From Lyophyllum atratum (taxonomy: Eukaryota; Basidiomycota; Agaricomycetes; Agaricales; Lyophyllaceae): DNA of 64,000 nucleotides. Location of the stretch: positions 310,001 to 374,000 of the forward strand of contig JACGCN010000009.1 in the NCBI GenBank assembly GCA_014905825.1. Reading direction: 5' to 3'. The notes beneath the pieces were generated by a model. It saw only the letters and a program-made list of their open reading frames with translations. It had not been told where the DNA came from and made no database searches. Positions 11,975 to 22,605 of this stretch are shown piece after piece. Position 1 is the first letter of the stretch, and every line of letters starts with the position of its first letter. The translations under genes were made by a program, and so were the position numbers.

Positions 11975-13471
11975 TTACGCTGATCCTTCTTTCCTGGCGT
12001 TTTCGACTTCCTCTGTAATTGCTTCCCACCTGGAACGTCGTATGCCGGCTTCAATCATATACCCACCTTTGAATTTGTTCAAGATGACAGAATGATCAGG
12101 TATAAGGGGCGCGTTCCAGTGCCAGAACGCAGTCGTCTCCGAGCCAAAGTCAATTTCGTCAAGATGGCCGATGACTTGGTTAGAGAAAATCCATGAATCC
12201 GCGCCGCGCCTACGAGTAGGGATTCCGTTTCCGCCAATTGTAGCCACCCAATGATTGTACGCCTGGATGAACGGAACGTTGCGTACTGCATCGATGCTTT
12301 GGCGGTTCATGAGCGCAAGCTCAGCGATGGACTTGGTCGCGATCTCTTTCTTCGAGAGAGCTGGGCATGAGCACGGCATGATGCTATTATCTATGACTCA
12401 TGTTCTCAGACTCTTTGAGCAATTAGACGATCTCGAGAAATACTCACGGGTATAGTTCTCGAAGGCCGGGTTCTTTGGGAGCAGCGGACTCCTGATGGAA
12501 ATTGTCGTCGTCACACATACTGAATTAGCATCGGATTCTTTGAGGTAAGCAGTCTGGCAGTAACAAGTTACGTGTCAGAATGTCGTCTCATGGGCTGACA
12601 GGTTGAGCATGCCACATACCTTCAAGAACCACGCTACTAGGACGTCTCCAGTGGAAACCCAGCCGCTTCCAGACTTCTTGATCTCGTCCTTGACCTTCCG
12701 CACCATATCCTCCACTACCTGCTCACCGAGGTACACCGCCTTTACCTCTGCCTTCTTCCAAAAATACTCATATGCAATGCCAACTCCAAAAGTCACGACA
12801 TTTTTCACAGTGGTACCGACAAACTCGCGTCGGATATCTGCGAGAGCAGCAGGCTCCTGGTCATAGAGGGGCGCGGCCCCAGCGAGCTCCTTGAGGGTCT
12901 CCCGCATGATATTGGATTCGGACGACACTGGTGGCGTCCAGGGTTTGCTGTTAAGCTCCGCATCTAACCCTCGGATGATTTGACCTATGCCAAAGGCGTC
13001 GAACACCCCATGGGGCACCGAGATTCCAATGCAGGCGCAGTTGGTGAGCTCCGTGATATGGATGGAAACAATCGGGGCGTTTGAGGTGGAGAAGGATCTG
13101 AGGGAGCTGGGGGTAGAAGAATGGCGGAAGAAACTGAGGGAAGGGCGGACAAGGATCTCGGTGGAGTTCCTGTTGAGAGGTATGATCGGCGCGTCTAACG
13201 GGACCGCAAGCTTGCTTGTGGTGAATTTGAGACGATCATTTACGTCGCCTGTCAGAGGAACCCGAATGCACCAAGTCGCAATGGTGGCATCCCATTCCAG
13301 GCGTCCAGCAAGCAGACGCCATTTGTCGACCAGCCGCTTCGCAGCCGCTTCTACGGCGGCGCCGTCGACACTCTTGAGCACATAGCCCAACGTGATACTG
13401 CTAGTTTCTACGCCATTCTGATCGAGGGCGCTGAGGGGTACGAGCATAGTGTTCGGAGGGGTGTCCGCCAT
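11975..13471 (-). CDS. HXXXD-type acyltransferase (fungal transferase family)
   Basis: Members of PF02458-like families move acyl groups from CoA to alcohols or amines, usually in secondary metabolism; acceptor and donor here are unknown. Exons on the minus strand: 13471-12620, 12553-12448, 12360-11975, giving 447 residues, normal for the family. The catalytic HXXXD motif is HGVFD at residues 154-158. A hydrophobic substrate-channel stretch follows. The last exon ends RWEAITEEVENARK, like the closing helix of these proteins. The plant DFGWG motif is not seen, as is usual in fungal members. It diverges from the DUF6534 gene across a 418-bp gap, so the two may share a promoter region. No other secondary-metabolism genes lie nearby, so a biosynthetic cluster is not supported. 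Confidence 0.8.
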
Positions 13472-13889
13472 GGATTCCTGCGGAGAGTTCGAGTTATTCC
13501 GACGACCTGGTCGTGAACGTTACAGACCCCAGTATCTCCCTAATTGTCGCTACTTGAAATCGCGGGCGCCGTTGCGTCCCTGCCTGCCCCTGCCTTATAT
13601 TTGATGGTGCGGGTGCAAAGCCCGCATGGACATGCGATCGAATGTCGAATTTGGCACAGACACACCCTCGAATGTCCCTTGACAAGGAACTCAGTAGCTA
13701 CCGATCTGAAAGGGTTTACGAGAGGTTGCGGTCAGCAAATTAGCGAGTGACGAGAACGATACTTAACGATGTTGCGACAAGCGCCTGGCTCAGAAGTATT
13801 TTAACCGATCGACAATATATGAGTGTGTCGTTTGGACGATTACCTTCACATCCCCTCGTCCATCTCCCCCAGCCCACCTCCCGCCCGCA
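13472..13889. promoter_or_regulatory. Bidirectional intergenic promoter region
   Basis: A 418-bp gap separates the divergent acyltransferase and DUF6534 start codons. A TATA-like TTATATTTG occurs near 13594. No specific operator is recognised. Confidence 0.35.
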
Positions 13890-15784
13890 ATGGCCAGCTT
13901 GCCATCCTTGGATCTGACACTCGGCGCCATCGTGAGCCCTTTCTGACACGACCTTTTTTTGTGATATGATGATAGCCACAATGTTCTACTCAGGTTGTCA
14001 GCACGTTCTTCTCAGTGAGTTATCCCAATCCTGGGCGCATCCGATGGCATTATGACTCTGTTCCATGTAGTTTCTGACAATGGGTGTTATTCTTACTACA
14101 TGTAAGCACGGTTCACGGGAGCACAATAATTAGTTAAACAGAGGTTTCTTTCGCAACAGCTTGGCAATACTACACGAACTTCCCCAAGGATCGCATTATA
14201 TTCAAGCTCCTAGTCGGCGTTGTCTTCACTTTATCCCTGGTGGACACTGTTGCAGATGGGTACTGGTGTTACTTATGGACGGTGACAAACTACGCTCAGC
14301 CACAAATTATGGCCATCTTACCAATGTAAGCATTCGAGCATAACTCATTGGCACGATGCTGAGACCTCTCTACGCCAGTTCACTCATCGTCGAAATTTTC
14401 TGCGTGTTTGTCCGTTTATCGCCTCACCATCTCGTTTGTCTGATATTGCTCTCGGGACCTTTACAGCGGCACTACGAGCCTTGTAGTCCAGACCTTTTTC
14501 GCCTGGCGGGTATGGAAAATCAGCCAAGAGCGGAACTGGATGCTCTCAGGCTTTATTGTCGCGATGTCCGTTCTTCAGTGGGGTGCGAATGTTTTTCTTG
14601 CATCAAAACCGCGTTTCCAACATGTCCCTGATACCACATCATGACTGCTTCTGCAGGCATTGTCCTGTGGGTGGTGGTTTATTGGTCCCAGCACCGTTCC
14701 TTGGCGGCCGTTGGTGGTGTGCTGTGCGTAACGGGCTATCCGTTCCTCTTTCCTGTTTGCTGATATGGCCCGACTTCCAGCCCTATAGGTCCGTACTTCT
14801 GCTCCTTCTTCTATCGAAGCAGCCGGCTAAATAAATATGGCTTCAGGATACATCTGGCTTGTTTCGTCAGTGTAAGTGCCTGACCTTGCCGGTTCCGATC
14901 GCTCGCACTAATCTCCGGATTTATCCGCATTCAGTGTCGCGGACTTGACTATCACCATCGCTATGGTCTATTACCTTGGGATCAGATTGAGAGGCCAAGC
15001 AGCGCGCTCGAAGACGTGATATGGATATCTTATGAGTGTCGGCATTGACCCTGACTTTTTTCTCTTCCGCCGGTATTAGGTCATTCAACCAAATCATATC
15101 CAGGACCGTGCAAGCGAATGTTCTGTCCCTTCTCAGCCAGGTTGTGACATTCGCTCTTTTCAAGGCGGATATTGGGCTGTACTTCTGTTTGTAGTCCTGC
15201 CGTCGCCTCGTGCGTTGAATGCCGTATTGACATCACTTCGTCCAGTCCTGAATGATTTCACTGTCGTGAAGGTACGTTATATGGAGTGTAGCCCTGCTGT
15301 TGATTCTCACCATCGCCAAAGATATATGCATTCTCCCTCATTGTTTCATGTATGTCAAACCATGTTCAGTCCCCGAACCTACCTTGATAATTATTTCAGT
15401 GAACACAAGGAAGAGCCCCACCGCTATCTTCGATACTACAGAGTCATCACAAACATCACGGCCAGGAGGGATCTCATTATCGAATTTGTCGTCTAATGCT
15501 CGTGGAGGAACTCGCCCTCCGCCCACTGTGTCAATTTCAGTTCGGTAGGGAACATTCCACTCTATAATTGTCAAGAATTACAAATAACGGGATTCGGTAC
15601 TTGTAGGCAAAATGTCGATGTTGACGGTGACTCTTGGGAAGCCAATCAATCATATGCGACGCATAAAGTAGACCCTGAAGTGGTAAGCTCTTCTTCCTGA
15701 TGTCTCACTCAAGCTAGATCTTTACTGGTTGTTTCCTTATAGGGTCTGTCTGCCAAAAATGCCAAAAGCAATGGAGGGTATTGA
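13890..15784 (+). CDS. DUF6534 multi-pass membrane protein
   Basis: Agaricomycete-expanded family of seven-helix-like membrane proteins of unknown function. Sixteen exons: 13890-13931, 13994-14014, 14071-14101, 14160-14325, 14379-14405, 14467-14582, 14657-14723, 14781-14788, 14847-14871, 14935-15015, 15080-15186, 15246-15271, 15323-15350, 15400-15544, 15607-15682, 15743-15784. They sum to 1,008 nt (335 residues), the family's usual size. Family signatures are LTLGAI at the N-terminus, WQYYTNFPKDR, the TM segment FKLLVGVVFTLSLVDT, QTFFAWRVW, and the terminal KIYAFSLIVSLNTRK matching the family's YxNSxLxxLNxR motif. Two introns use GTTTGT donors; without them the gene appears frameshifted near 15187. 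The 8-nt exon 8 is inferred from the two roughly 57-nt introns around it and from frame. Confidence 0.8.
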
Positions 15785-16365
15785 TGACCATTTCATGAAA
15801 TAACATATTTGACTCCGGAAGAGGATGTTCGTGCCATAGAATGGTCTCGTTTGCCGCATCAGTTTTGCTGGATTTAAAACATTGTTGCGACCCAGACCTA
15901 TTATCCCTTCCCTGTTCATGCACTACTTCTAACCATTGGGTACTTATGGGGCTTTGGGTCGGAGAAACGTATACCATCGTGTTACACCGTTATCTCGTCT
16001 AATCGTTGTTTAATACTAGTTACTACAGTATTTTTTTGTTTCCACAACATTCACTGCTCACCACGTTCTTTGGATCCATCAAGTGCATTGGCTACTCTGA
16101 GTTCGATGAGAATTGTTGCGCCGCACGGGGCTCAGTACGCGGCGACAGATGGATGGACAAACGCACGTCGCAGTCACGATTCGGACTCATCAACAAAACG
16201 CGTCTAGGCTAAATCTCACGTGGAGAGTCGCGATACACGTGACAAAGTTTGTTTTGGCTTGTCAACAAACCAAGTTGGAATCGATTTCGGAATCAACGCG
16301 TCTCTGCTCCCCTTTTCCCGCTCCCACCTACTCCCCTTACCTCTCCTCGTCATCTCACCGTAATT
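15785..16365. other. Intergenic; promoter of the chromatin-like gene
   Basis: Carries no gene. The 170 bp before the next ATG holds clustered ACGCGT and CACGTG sites, listed separately. Confidence 0.5.
16198..16301 (+). promoter_or_regulatory. Paired ACGCGT (MCB-like) and CACGTG (E-box) sites
   Basis: ACGCGT occurs at 16198-16203 and 16296-16301; CACGTG at 16217-16222 and 16236-16241. In ascomycete yeasts ACGCGT is the MBF site of G1/S genes and CACGTG is bound by bHLH factors. The cluster lies 65-170 bp before the ATG of a chromatin-like protein, which would suit S-phase expression. That role is inference. Confidence 0.45.
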
Positions 16366-17185
16366 ATGCCCAGAAAAGCAGCCTCAGCAGCGACCGCAGG
16401 TGCAACTGATGGCGCCGAGCCCCGTCGCTCCTCCCGGATCAAGGATTTGCCTAAGCCTGAGCCCGTAGTCAAGAAGCCAGCCAAGCCCAGAGCGAAAAAA
16501 GCGGACAAGGAAAAGGAAGACGAGGGCGAGGCTAAGGAGGATAAGCCCAAGTCTAGCAGGGGCAAGAAACGCAAGGAGGCTGACGAGGTCAACGGGGATG
16601 CTGCAGCGGAGGGAGAGGAAGGTGAAAACCCACCTCCTGCGAAGAAGGTTTGTTTCCGATCCTTACTCTCAAGTCGCGGTATTTGATCCACGTATACAGA
16701 CCAAACCCGCTTCTAAGGCTGCTGAGAAACCTGCATCCAAGGCTCTTGAGAAGCCTCCGTCGAAGGCTGTCGCGAAACCTGCATCCAGAGCGTCGGTCAA
16801 ACCTGCATCCAAGGCATCTGTGAAGCCCGCCTCCATCGCTGCCGGGAAACCTGCATCTAAGACATCTGTCAAGCCCGCTTCACGAGCAGGGTCCAAGAAA
16901 CCTGCCTCCAAGGTTTGTGTTCTCTCTTGGTCGCCGGCGTCAATTCCGGGATTATGTTCCTATTTTCTCTATATCGCTTATATAAAACCTTTTGCTGATA
17001 TTTTCGCATCCTTATGTTCTACAGGCAGCTCCAGTTGAGGGACAGGAGCCTGCAGCCGCTCCCGCCGTCGGCGAAACTATCACCGAAGAAACAGAGGCCG
17101 AAACTGCGGCTGAAGAAGTTACTGTACGTTTGTGACTCTCACCTCACGGAGACATTCTTTCTGATGGCTCTTACTGCAGGCTTAA
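16366..17185 (+). CDS. Lys/Pro/Ala-rich chromatin-like protein with RRSSR motif
   Basis: Four exons (16366-16647, 16700-16912, 17025-17123, 17180-17185) encode 199 residues; the last exon is only the final Ala codon and stop. The N-terminus carries RRSSRIKDLPKPEP followed by KKPAKPRAKK, resembling the nucleosome-binding core RRSAR(L) and Lys/Pro context of vertebrate HMGN proteins. The middle is about eight imperfect copies of a KPASKA-type nonapeptide, reminiscent of histone H1 tails. The C-terminus is acidic (ETITEETEAETAAEE). The basic-repeat-acidic layout, and MCB-like sites upstream, suggest a DNA- or nucleosome-binding protein. No catalytic domain is present and I do not recognise a named orthologue. 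Confidence 0.7.
16700..16912 (+). repeat. Tandem 27-bp coding repeat (KPASKA-type)
   Basis: Exon 2 of the chromatin-like gene is made of about eight imperfect 27-bp units, each encoding a variant of KPASKAxxx. Spacing is regular and synonymous differences are common, so the repeat is kept at protein level. Confidence 0.75.
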
Positions 17186-17905
17186 ATTGTCCATTCGCTC
17201 CGTCTCGTCCATCCATGTTATCTTGTATCCCACCATTCATCACGCCGTAATGTACCCCCTCGCCTAGGACGGACGACTGGATGGGCATTGTACATCATAT
17301 CTCTTGCAACCCCTCAACCTATCCTCGGCAGCCCCCACACGAAGGAACGAACGATTCCAGCCTCTGTTTATTCGTCTCGATGTCTTCCAAAAACCCGTCG
17401 TGCTTTCGTTGTCTGCTTTCCTTTTTATATTTCCTCATCTTCTATATCACTTAGCGTATCCTCCTGTCTCTCGTCGACATCTGTCTGTGTGTGTAATGTG
17501 TGTGTATGTCTGTAACGCATTAGGTGTACAGCGTACGGCATTTCTTTCGCCCTGTCATATCCGTCCTCACATGTACCACTTTCTTGTTTGTGACGCCTTC
17601 CTCTCCACTTCCATATAACACCCTTTTAAAGGTTCTGTCTTGCGTGTTCTAGTAGCTGCCTTTGTTATATATTGTAGCTGGCATTGCCAGTTTGGCACGA
17701 CGTGAACTTGGGCACGATACTATGGGTATATGGAGAGAACTCCTACTTACGAATGTCCTACTAGGCTAGTATTGCGGTGGCAAGTGCAGCCCCGAGGGTT
17801 ATATACATGTGCTAACATCAGTTACGCCCATGCATTATCGTCTCTAACCAACCATAGTAAGTAGTAGCTACATATGGAATGTCGGACGGCAAGCTCGAAT
17901 CTCAA
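17186..17905. other. Intergenic between convergent genes
   Basis: 720 bp holding the 3' ends of the chromatin-like gene and the F-box gene. Pyrimidine-rich at first; no gene is seen. Confidence 0.5.
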
Positions 17906-19554
17906 TTACGGCTTGGATCTCCACATTTCCCACCGCCGCCACAGCTGATGAGAAATCGACTCTTCCCAAACCATAGAATCTGAAATCAGGATTGAGATCT
18001 GAAAGCCCTGTGCTTTGAGTGGCTCAAATGGCTCCGAAGCCTCCACTTCGTCCTCTACGATTTCCGAATCGATGATGAGAGTAAGGCACCTGAGCGAGGA
18101 CACCCTTTGGATAGTGGTCGTCGAGGCCGCACTTTCGTCAGCGACTCGGACTGATCGCCGCCTTGAGCGGACAGTTTTGACTAACTGATCGCTTGTATCA
18201 GCCCATTCGAGAATCCTGTTCGCCTTTACACTGAGGCTGAGGTACTCAAGCCGAGGAACAACAAGTGCATGATCAGCCTTATGGGGGTCGTGGTACAGCT
18301 CTTCCAATAGCTCGTCCAGGTTGATATCGGAATCGATATCCAGAGAGGTGAGTTGGGTGGTGGTGCGAAGGATTTGCACAAGCTCATCTGCATCGAGCTC
18401 GGCGTTTTGGAGGGTGAGTTCCGTCAATTGTGTGTGCGAGCAGAGCAGCAGTATCGGATCCACAGCATCCTGGAACTGCGTATACTCGTCGTCGCACCCC
18501 AGATATAGCGTTTTGAGAGCTGGGAAGGAAAGTCCTCCAAGTATCCCTTCAAGAGGGGTGGTTTCGACAAGAAGGAGGGTGAGGTCCCGAAGGTGTGGAA
18601 ACGATGCGGGCCGGGGCATGGTATCCCACATCCCGTGCAGAGGGATCGGGGAGAGCTCAGCCGCGAGTTCTTGGAGCTGTGGACACTGCCTACCGATTTC
18701 GTGCCACGCATCAATAGAAAGGGACCTTGAGATGATGAGATGCGTCAACTGTGCCCAAGGGAAGCTCAGAGTAGCTGTGTTCAGTCTCATGTTCGGCATG
18801 TCTAAAGCAAGTCGTCGAAGTTGAGGGGCGGATTCGAAGGATGGATATCGTGGGCGGGCCCAGTGTGCCATGGAAGCAGTGTAGAAATAATCATCAGCCG
18901 ATATTCGGACGCTCTCCAAGAACGGCATATGACCCTCGTGAAGGTGGGCATAATTGATAAGTTGGAAATCATCGAAGAGACTGAGATCCAGGAGACGTGT
19001 TTGAGGGTGTAGAGGTAGCACGAGGCTCGTTGCGGTGTGAGAAACCGCCTCAGTGCGAATGGTGAGGGAAAAAGAGATTGCATGTTGCTGAATGGCCTTG
19101 AACCACAGCGTTCTGGCTTCAGTGATCGTTTGCGCCGTTTTTGCACTGTGATCTTCCGATAAGATGCCCTCAGTGTCCTCATAGATATCCAGTGTATCCC
19201 ACAGCCGAGGCGTCGCAGATGCTATCTCCCTCCACTGCGAACAGACGTGACAGAGAAGGAGGGGCGCAACTCTACAATTAGGAGCTGAATCGTACTCGAG
19301 GCAATGCATGAAGATTTCTTGCAAGATTTCTGGCGCGATCTCGCTAATCAGAGAACGTCCTGCGGTTCGTGAAAGCTCCGAATTTGAGCCTGATTCGCGC
19401 TTTTCCTCGGTGGAGATCGTGTCATTTGATGGCGATCCTCCAGGGCCTGAGCCTGATGCGTTTGCAACTGCATCGAAGCGGAGCAAAAAGATTCCGTCAG
19501 CGGTCATAAGTGTGCATACTTACATGAAGAGGACTCACGATGGAGAGTCATCAT
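17906..19554 (-). CDS. F-box/LRR-type protein
   Basis: F-box proteins recruit substrates to SCF ubiquitin ligases through Skp1; targets of this basidiomycete expansion are unknown. The large exon (19467-17906) carries the F-box core SEIAPEILQEIFMHCL and LLLCHVCSQWREIASATPRLW, followed by degenerate leucine-rich repeats (for example LTELTLQNAELDADELVQIL). I prefer a spliced start: exon 19554-19524 begins ATG ATG and ends at a GTAAGT donor, and a 56-nt intron joins it in frame, giving 530 residues. The alternative is an unspliced start at 19507 (533 residues). A TATATAA about 40 bp upstream of 19554 supports the spliced model. Confidence 0.85.
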
Positions 19555-20231
19555 GCGATGTTCAAGTTGCTCCAACCCTGTGAGCCGGTTATATAGTTTT
19601 CTGTTCAAAAGTCTTATGTGAGAAGAAATCGATCAATGTAAGAGTTGGGCATCGATAGAAACGAAAACGAAATATCATGGTAGGTTCGGGTTGGCGGTCA
19701 TTGAATCAGGAGCATGTGTTCAGAACCTTTTGCGGCCCGGGATAACCACACTCGTTCCAAATCGATTCAGAAGCTGGCACGTTATACATAGGTGAAGGCA
19801 AAAATGAAGTAAAACTTACCAGCGTGGGGAGACGAGGTACTCTATGCACTATACATTGGAGGCAATGGTCGTCGTCGGTGAACCTTGGTGAGCACTGAGC
19901 ACAAGGTGGTTCAGTCGGTCGCTTCCGATGTACTTTCCCACACCTGGACACGAGGGAAACCACTTGATAGCACCGTCCACACGGAGTTTGGCCACTGTGC
20001 CAATGAGGAGAACCGGTTGACTTCACAGCACACTTGATGGATGGGTTAGTTTCCGTCGAACTACTTATGTCGGTTTTACAGATTAAACTTCACATGTGCC
20101 GGGTAAGCCTTGTTCAATAAATAGAATTCAGAATACACATCCACAGCTAATATGTCATAGTCCATGATAGCGCCCATCACTCATGGCAGACATCGACATC
20201 GACGCTGGATGGTGGCAGACCGACAACCATC
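19555..20231. other. Intergenic between divergent F-box genes
   Basis: 677 bp separates the two F-box genes. Besides their promoters it contains a Cys-rich minus-strand frame, listed separately as doubtful. Confidence 0.4.
19820..20032 (-). CDS. Possible small Cys-rich (zinc-finger-like) protein fragment
   Basis: A minus-strand frame with three CxxC pairs (CGRC, CAQC, CLQC) and a STGSPHWHSGQTPCGRC segment that loosely resembles a GATA-type finger (SPxWRxGP...LCxxC). The first finger Cys pair is incomplete, since CAVK replaces CxxC. It runs to a GTAAGT donor at 19819. A preceding 62-nt intron with a CTAAC branch site could join it to an ATG exon near 20150. No full gene model is secure. It may be a relic or a genuine small gene. 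Confidence 0.25.
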
Positions 20232-22061
20232 ATGATGAATGACTCTGTAGATCCCTATAAATCAGCTGTATCACGTCGCCTGGCTTGGTCCCAGGCCACA
20301 ATCATGCACAATGGACAGTACGTACTACTTTCTATTTATGACGGTATACCACCGCAACGTCTGACTCTGGAGCTTGACACCAGCCCTTCTGCCTTCTGTA
20401 ACGAAAGAGAAAGGATAGCAGCATATGCACAGATCTGCTGCGAAATCGAAAAGCTCGAAGCACAGATTCGAGACTGGAAAAAGCGACATAATGCTCTTAG
20501 CCTCTCTTCTCGTCTACCCGCAGAGATTCTTTCCTACATCTTCCAATGCGTTGCGCAAGCCGAGCGTGGGGAAGAACGCATGAGGAGGCTCAAGTGGATC
20601 CGTGTTACCCATGTGTGCACCCACTGGCGCCATATCGCACTGGAATCACCGAGACTTTGGACCGATGTCCCATTCGTAAACACGAAATGGGCGCCGGAGA
20701 TGCTCAGGCGCGCTAAGAGAGCGCTTTTGACGGTCGAAGCGGAGGTGGGGCTTGAAAAATTCGGGCATATCAAGGATGTACTTGCGTATCTTCCTCGAGC
20801 CCAACGGCTCTCGCTATTTGACGGTACGCCAAGCAACGACAGAACTGCTTTCCACGTTGCTCTTTCAAAATTGCGGAATGCCCCGTTTTTGGAGATCTGC
20901 AAAGTTCATGGTGATTTGCACCCAGAGAACTCACCAAACACCCTCCCCGTCGAATTCCTTATCGATGCACCGAAACTGCGCTCCCTTTCTCTAAAATTCT
21001 ACGGTCTATCGTGGACCTCGTCCCTCCTAAACTCCTCTCTCACCACTTTGGAACTCTCGGAGACGCCCCGGGAGGCTCAGCCGTCCATGGCCCAGCTCAT
21101 CTATGCTCTTGAGAGAACAAGGAATCTCGAAGTCCTCGTTCTATCGTCCGCGCTCCGCAATGACGGGGATGATGCCTTGCCACCTAGCCATAGCGCGCAC
21201 CTCCCTCACCTGCGCTCCCTCCAGGTCGATGCCAGTTCCACTAGGTGCCGAGAACTCCTTCGGAATATCGTATACCCTATGGACACCGCAATAAAACTCT
21301 GTCCTTTCCCATGGCCTGGCTATTCTGACGGCTTCTCCGATCTCCGTGACCTGGGTCAGTTCCTCGCCGGCCGCATGCACCCCATCTCTTTCCTCGAAGT
21401 GAATAACCGCATGCTGAGCTTCTTCGAAATCCGGGCCTGGAATGACACGCCGAGCGGGGGAGTGCAGTCCTGTATGCGCCCTCCAGGGGAGGTACCTCGT
21501 ATCGATATCCATCTGAAGACAAGCGGTCACCGTCTGCTCGTGATCAACGATCGGGTGCTTGCAATGGCAGCATTTTGGAATGCATTGCCTCTGCAGATCC
21601 TGAAGGCGCTGTACGTCAACGGACTGGATATGACCGCGAGTCACTGGGTGAATAATTTTGGAAGCTTAGAGCGACTCGAGAGTTTGAACGTTGTTCGGTA
21701 TGGATCTGGGCTCGTTGAGGCTCTGTCCGTGGACGCGAAGTTCGACGCACTTCAAACTCTGGTGGCCCGGAAGTGGAAATTTGAGGGGCGGAACATTGGT
21801 GCTGTCGATGCCAATCACCTGGTAGCGTGTTTTCACGGTCGGAAGGAGCGAGGGGTGGGCCTTCAGGGGTTTTATCTTTACGGTAGCTCCCAAGTTTCGA
21901 ATGGAAAGGTGGAGGCAATGAATGAAGCCGTGCGGAGGATGGAGTGGGACGGATTTGAAGGGTTTTCCGATTCAGAGGCGGAGGAGACAGAGGGATCTGA
22001 ATCGGAAGATACGAGTTCGGAAGACAGTAATGATGATGACGAGTACGAGGAGGACGACTAG
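20232..22061 (+). CDS. F-box/LRR-type protein with acidic tail
   Basis: Single-exon gene of 609 residues. A coiled-coil-like helix (EIEKLEAQIRDWKKRHNALS) precedes the F-box core LSSRLPAEILSYIFQCV and WIRVTHVCTHWRHIALESPRLW at about residues 95-150. Degenerate leucine-rich segments follow. The C-terminus is a Ser/Glu/Asp-rich acidic run, with casein-kinase-2-like sites. This layout is the common basidiomycete F-box architecture, presumably an SCF substrate receptor. It is a paralogue of the broken F-box gene at 51668-53357: both share the LSLSSRLP-EIL start and a similar WxxLPL...W C-terminal block. Two adjacent ATGs (20232 and 20235) are possible starts. Confidence 0.88.
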   Translation: MMNDSVDPYKSAVSRRLAWSQATIMHNGQYVLLSIYDGIPPQRLTLELDTSPSAFCNERERIAAYAQICCEIEKLEAQIRDWKKRHNALSLSSRLPAEILSYIFQCVAQAERGEERMRRLKWIRVTHVCTHWRHIALESPRLWTDVPFVNTKWAPEMLRRAKRALLTVEAEVGLEKFGHIKDVLAYLPRAQRLSLFDGTPSNDRTAFHVALSKLRNAPFLEICKVHGDLHPENSPNTLPVEFLIDAPKLRSLSLKFYGLSWTSSLLNSSLTTLELSETPREAQPSMAQLIYALERTRNLEVLVLSSALRNDGDDALPPSHSAHLPHLRSLQVDASSTRCRELLRNIVYPMDTAIKLCPFPWPGYSDGFSDLRDLGQFLAGRMHPISFLEVNNRMLSFFEIRAWNDTPSGGVQSCMRPPGEVPRIDIHLKTSGHRLLVINDRVLAMAAFWNALPLQILKALYVNGLDMTASHWVNNFGSLERLESLNVVRYGSGLVEALSVDAKFDALQTLVARKWKFEGRNIGAVDANHLVACFHGRKERGVGLQGFYLYGSSQVSNGKVEAMNEAVRRMEWDGFEGFSDSEAEETEGSESEDTSSEDSNDDDEYEEDD

Positions 22062-22605
22062 CATGCGCGAGAAACATGCGAGATGACGAGTGGAGTTATA
22101 GGCGGAGAGTTACTGAAGGACGGGTCTGTTCTCGTCCTGTTACCATGAAATTTCATTGTGCTTACATTCGCGTTACTGACCCACAGGGTCATGGAGCTCC
22201 CTACATGTCATTATGCGAGTAACCATTCGGATCCTTGAAGTTCATCCCAATGGACCTTCTTGCTAGTGCGAGGGCGTTACACACATAGGATCTACCGATA
22301 TATTCAGATTGCGCGTCATCTCGCGAGAAACGTGCGGTTCAGGCGGCGGACTTGGAATAATGCTAAGGGAGGGAGCTACGTCGTGTTTCCAAGACATAAA
22401 TTGATGCTTCCATCGCCATGATTTCATACTGGATCGGTGATTCAGACAATAATAAAACATCTTAAGGAGGTGATTTTACATATCGAGAATATCTCTTGCC
22501 TCATACGGTCTAGGAGAGCGGCTAGCCACCTTGAGAGGTGCAAATAAAGTGAATGAAAAAAGTGGAATCCGCATGGGCATGACGGAGGGAAGAACTCATG
22601 GAACT
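22062..22605. other. Intergenic between convergent F-box and kinase genes
   Basis: 544 bp of 3' flanking sequence for both neighbours; no gene seen. Confidence 0.5.

Noticed and set aside
11529..12029. 166-codon minus-strand frame as a gene or an extra acyltransferase exon
   Set aside because: It overlaps the acyltransferase 3' end in another frame, matches no family I know, and the acyltransferase already ends with the expected terminal helix.
15180..15330. Frameshift/pseudogene in the DUF6534 gene
   Set aside because: A GTTTGT-donor intron (15187-15245), a 26-nt exon and a further intron restore the family motif DFTVVKIYAFSLIVSLNTRK in frame; total coding length is a multiple of three.
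11975..15784. Secondary-metabolite gene cluster
   Set aside because: Only one acyltransferase is present next to a DUF6534 gene; there is no synthase, P450 or cluster regulator nearby.
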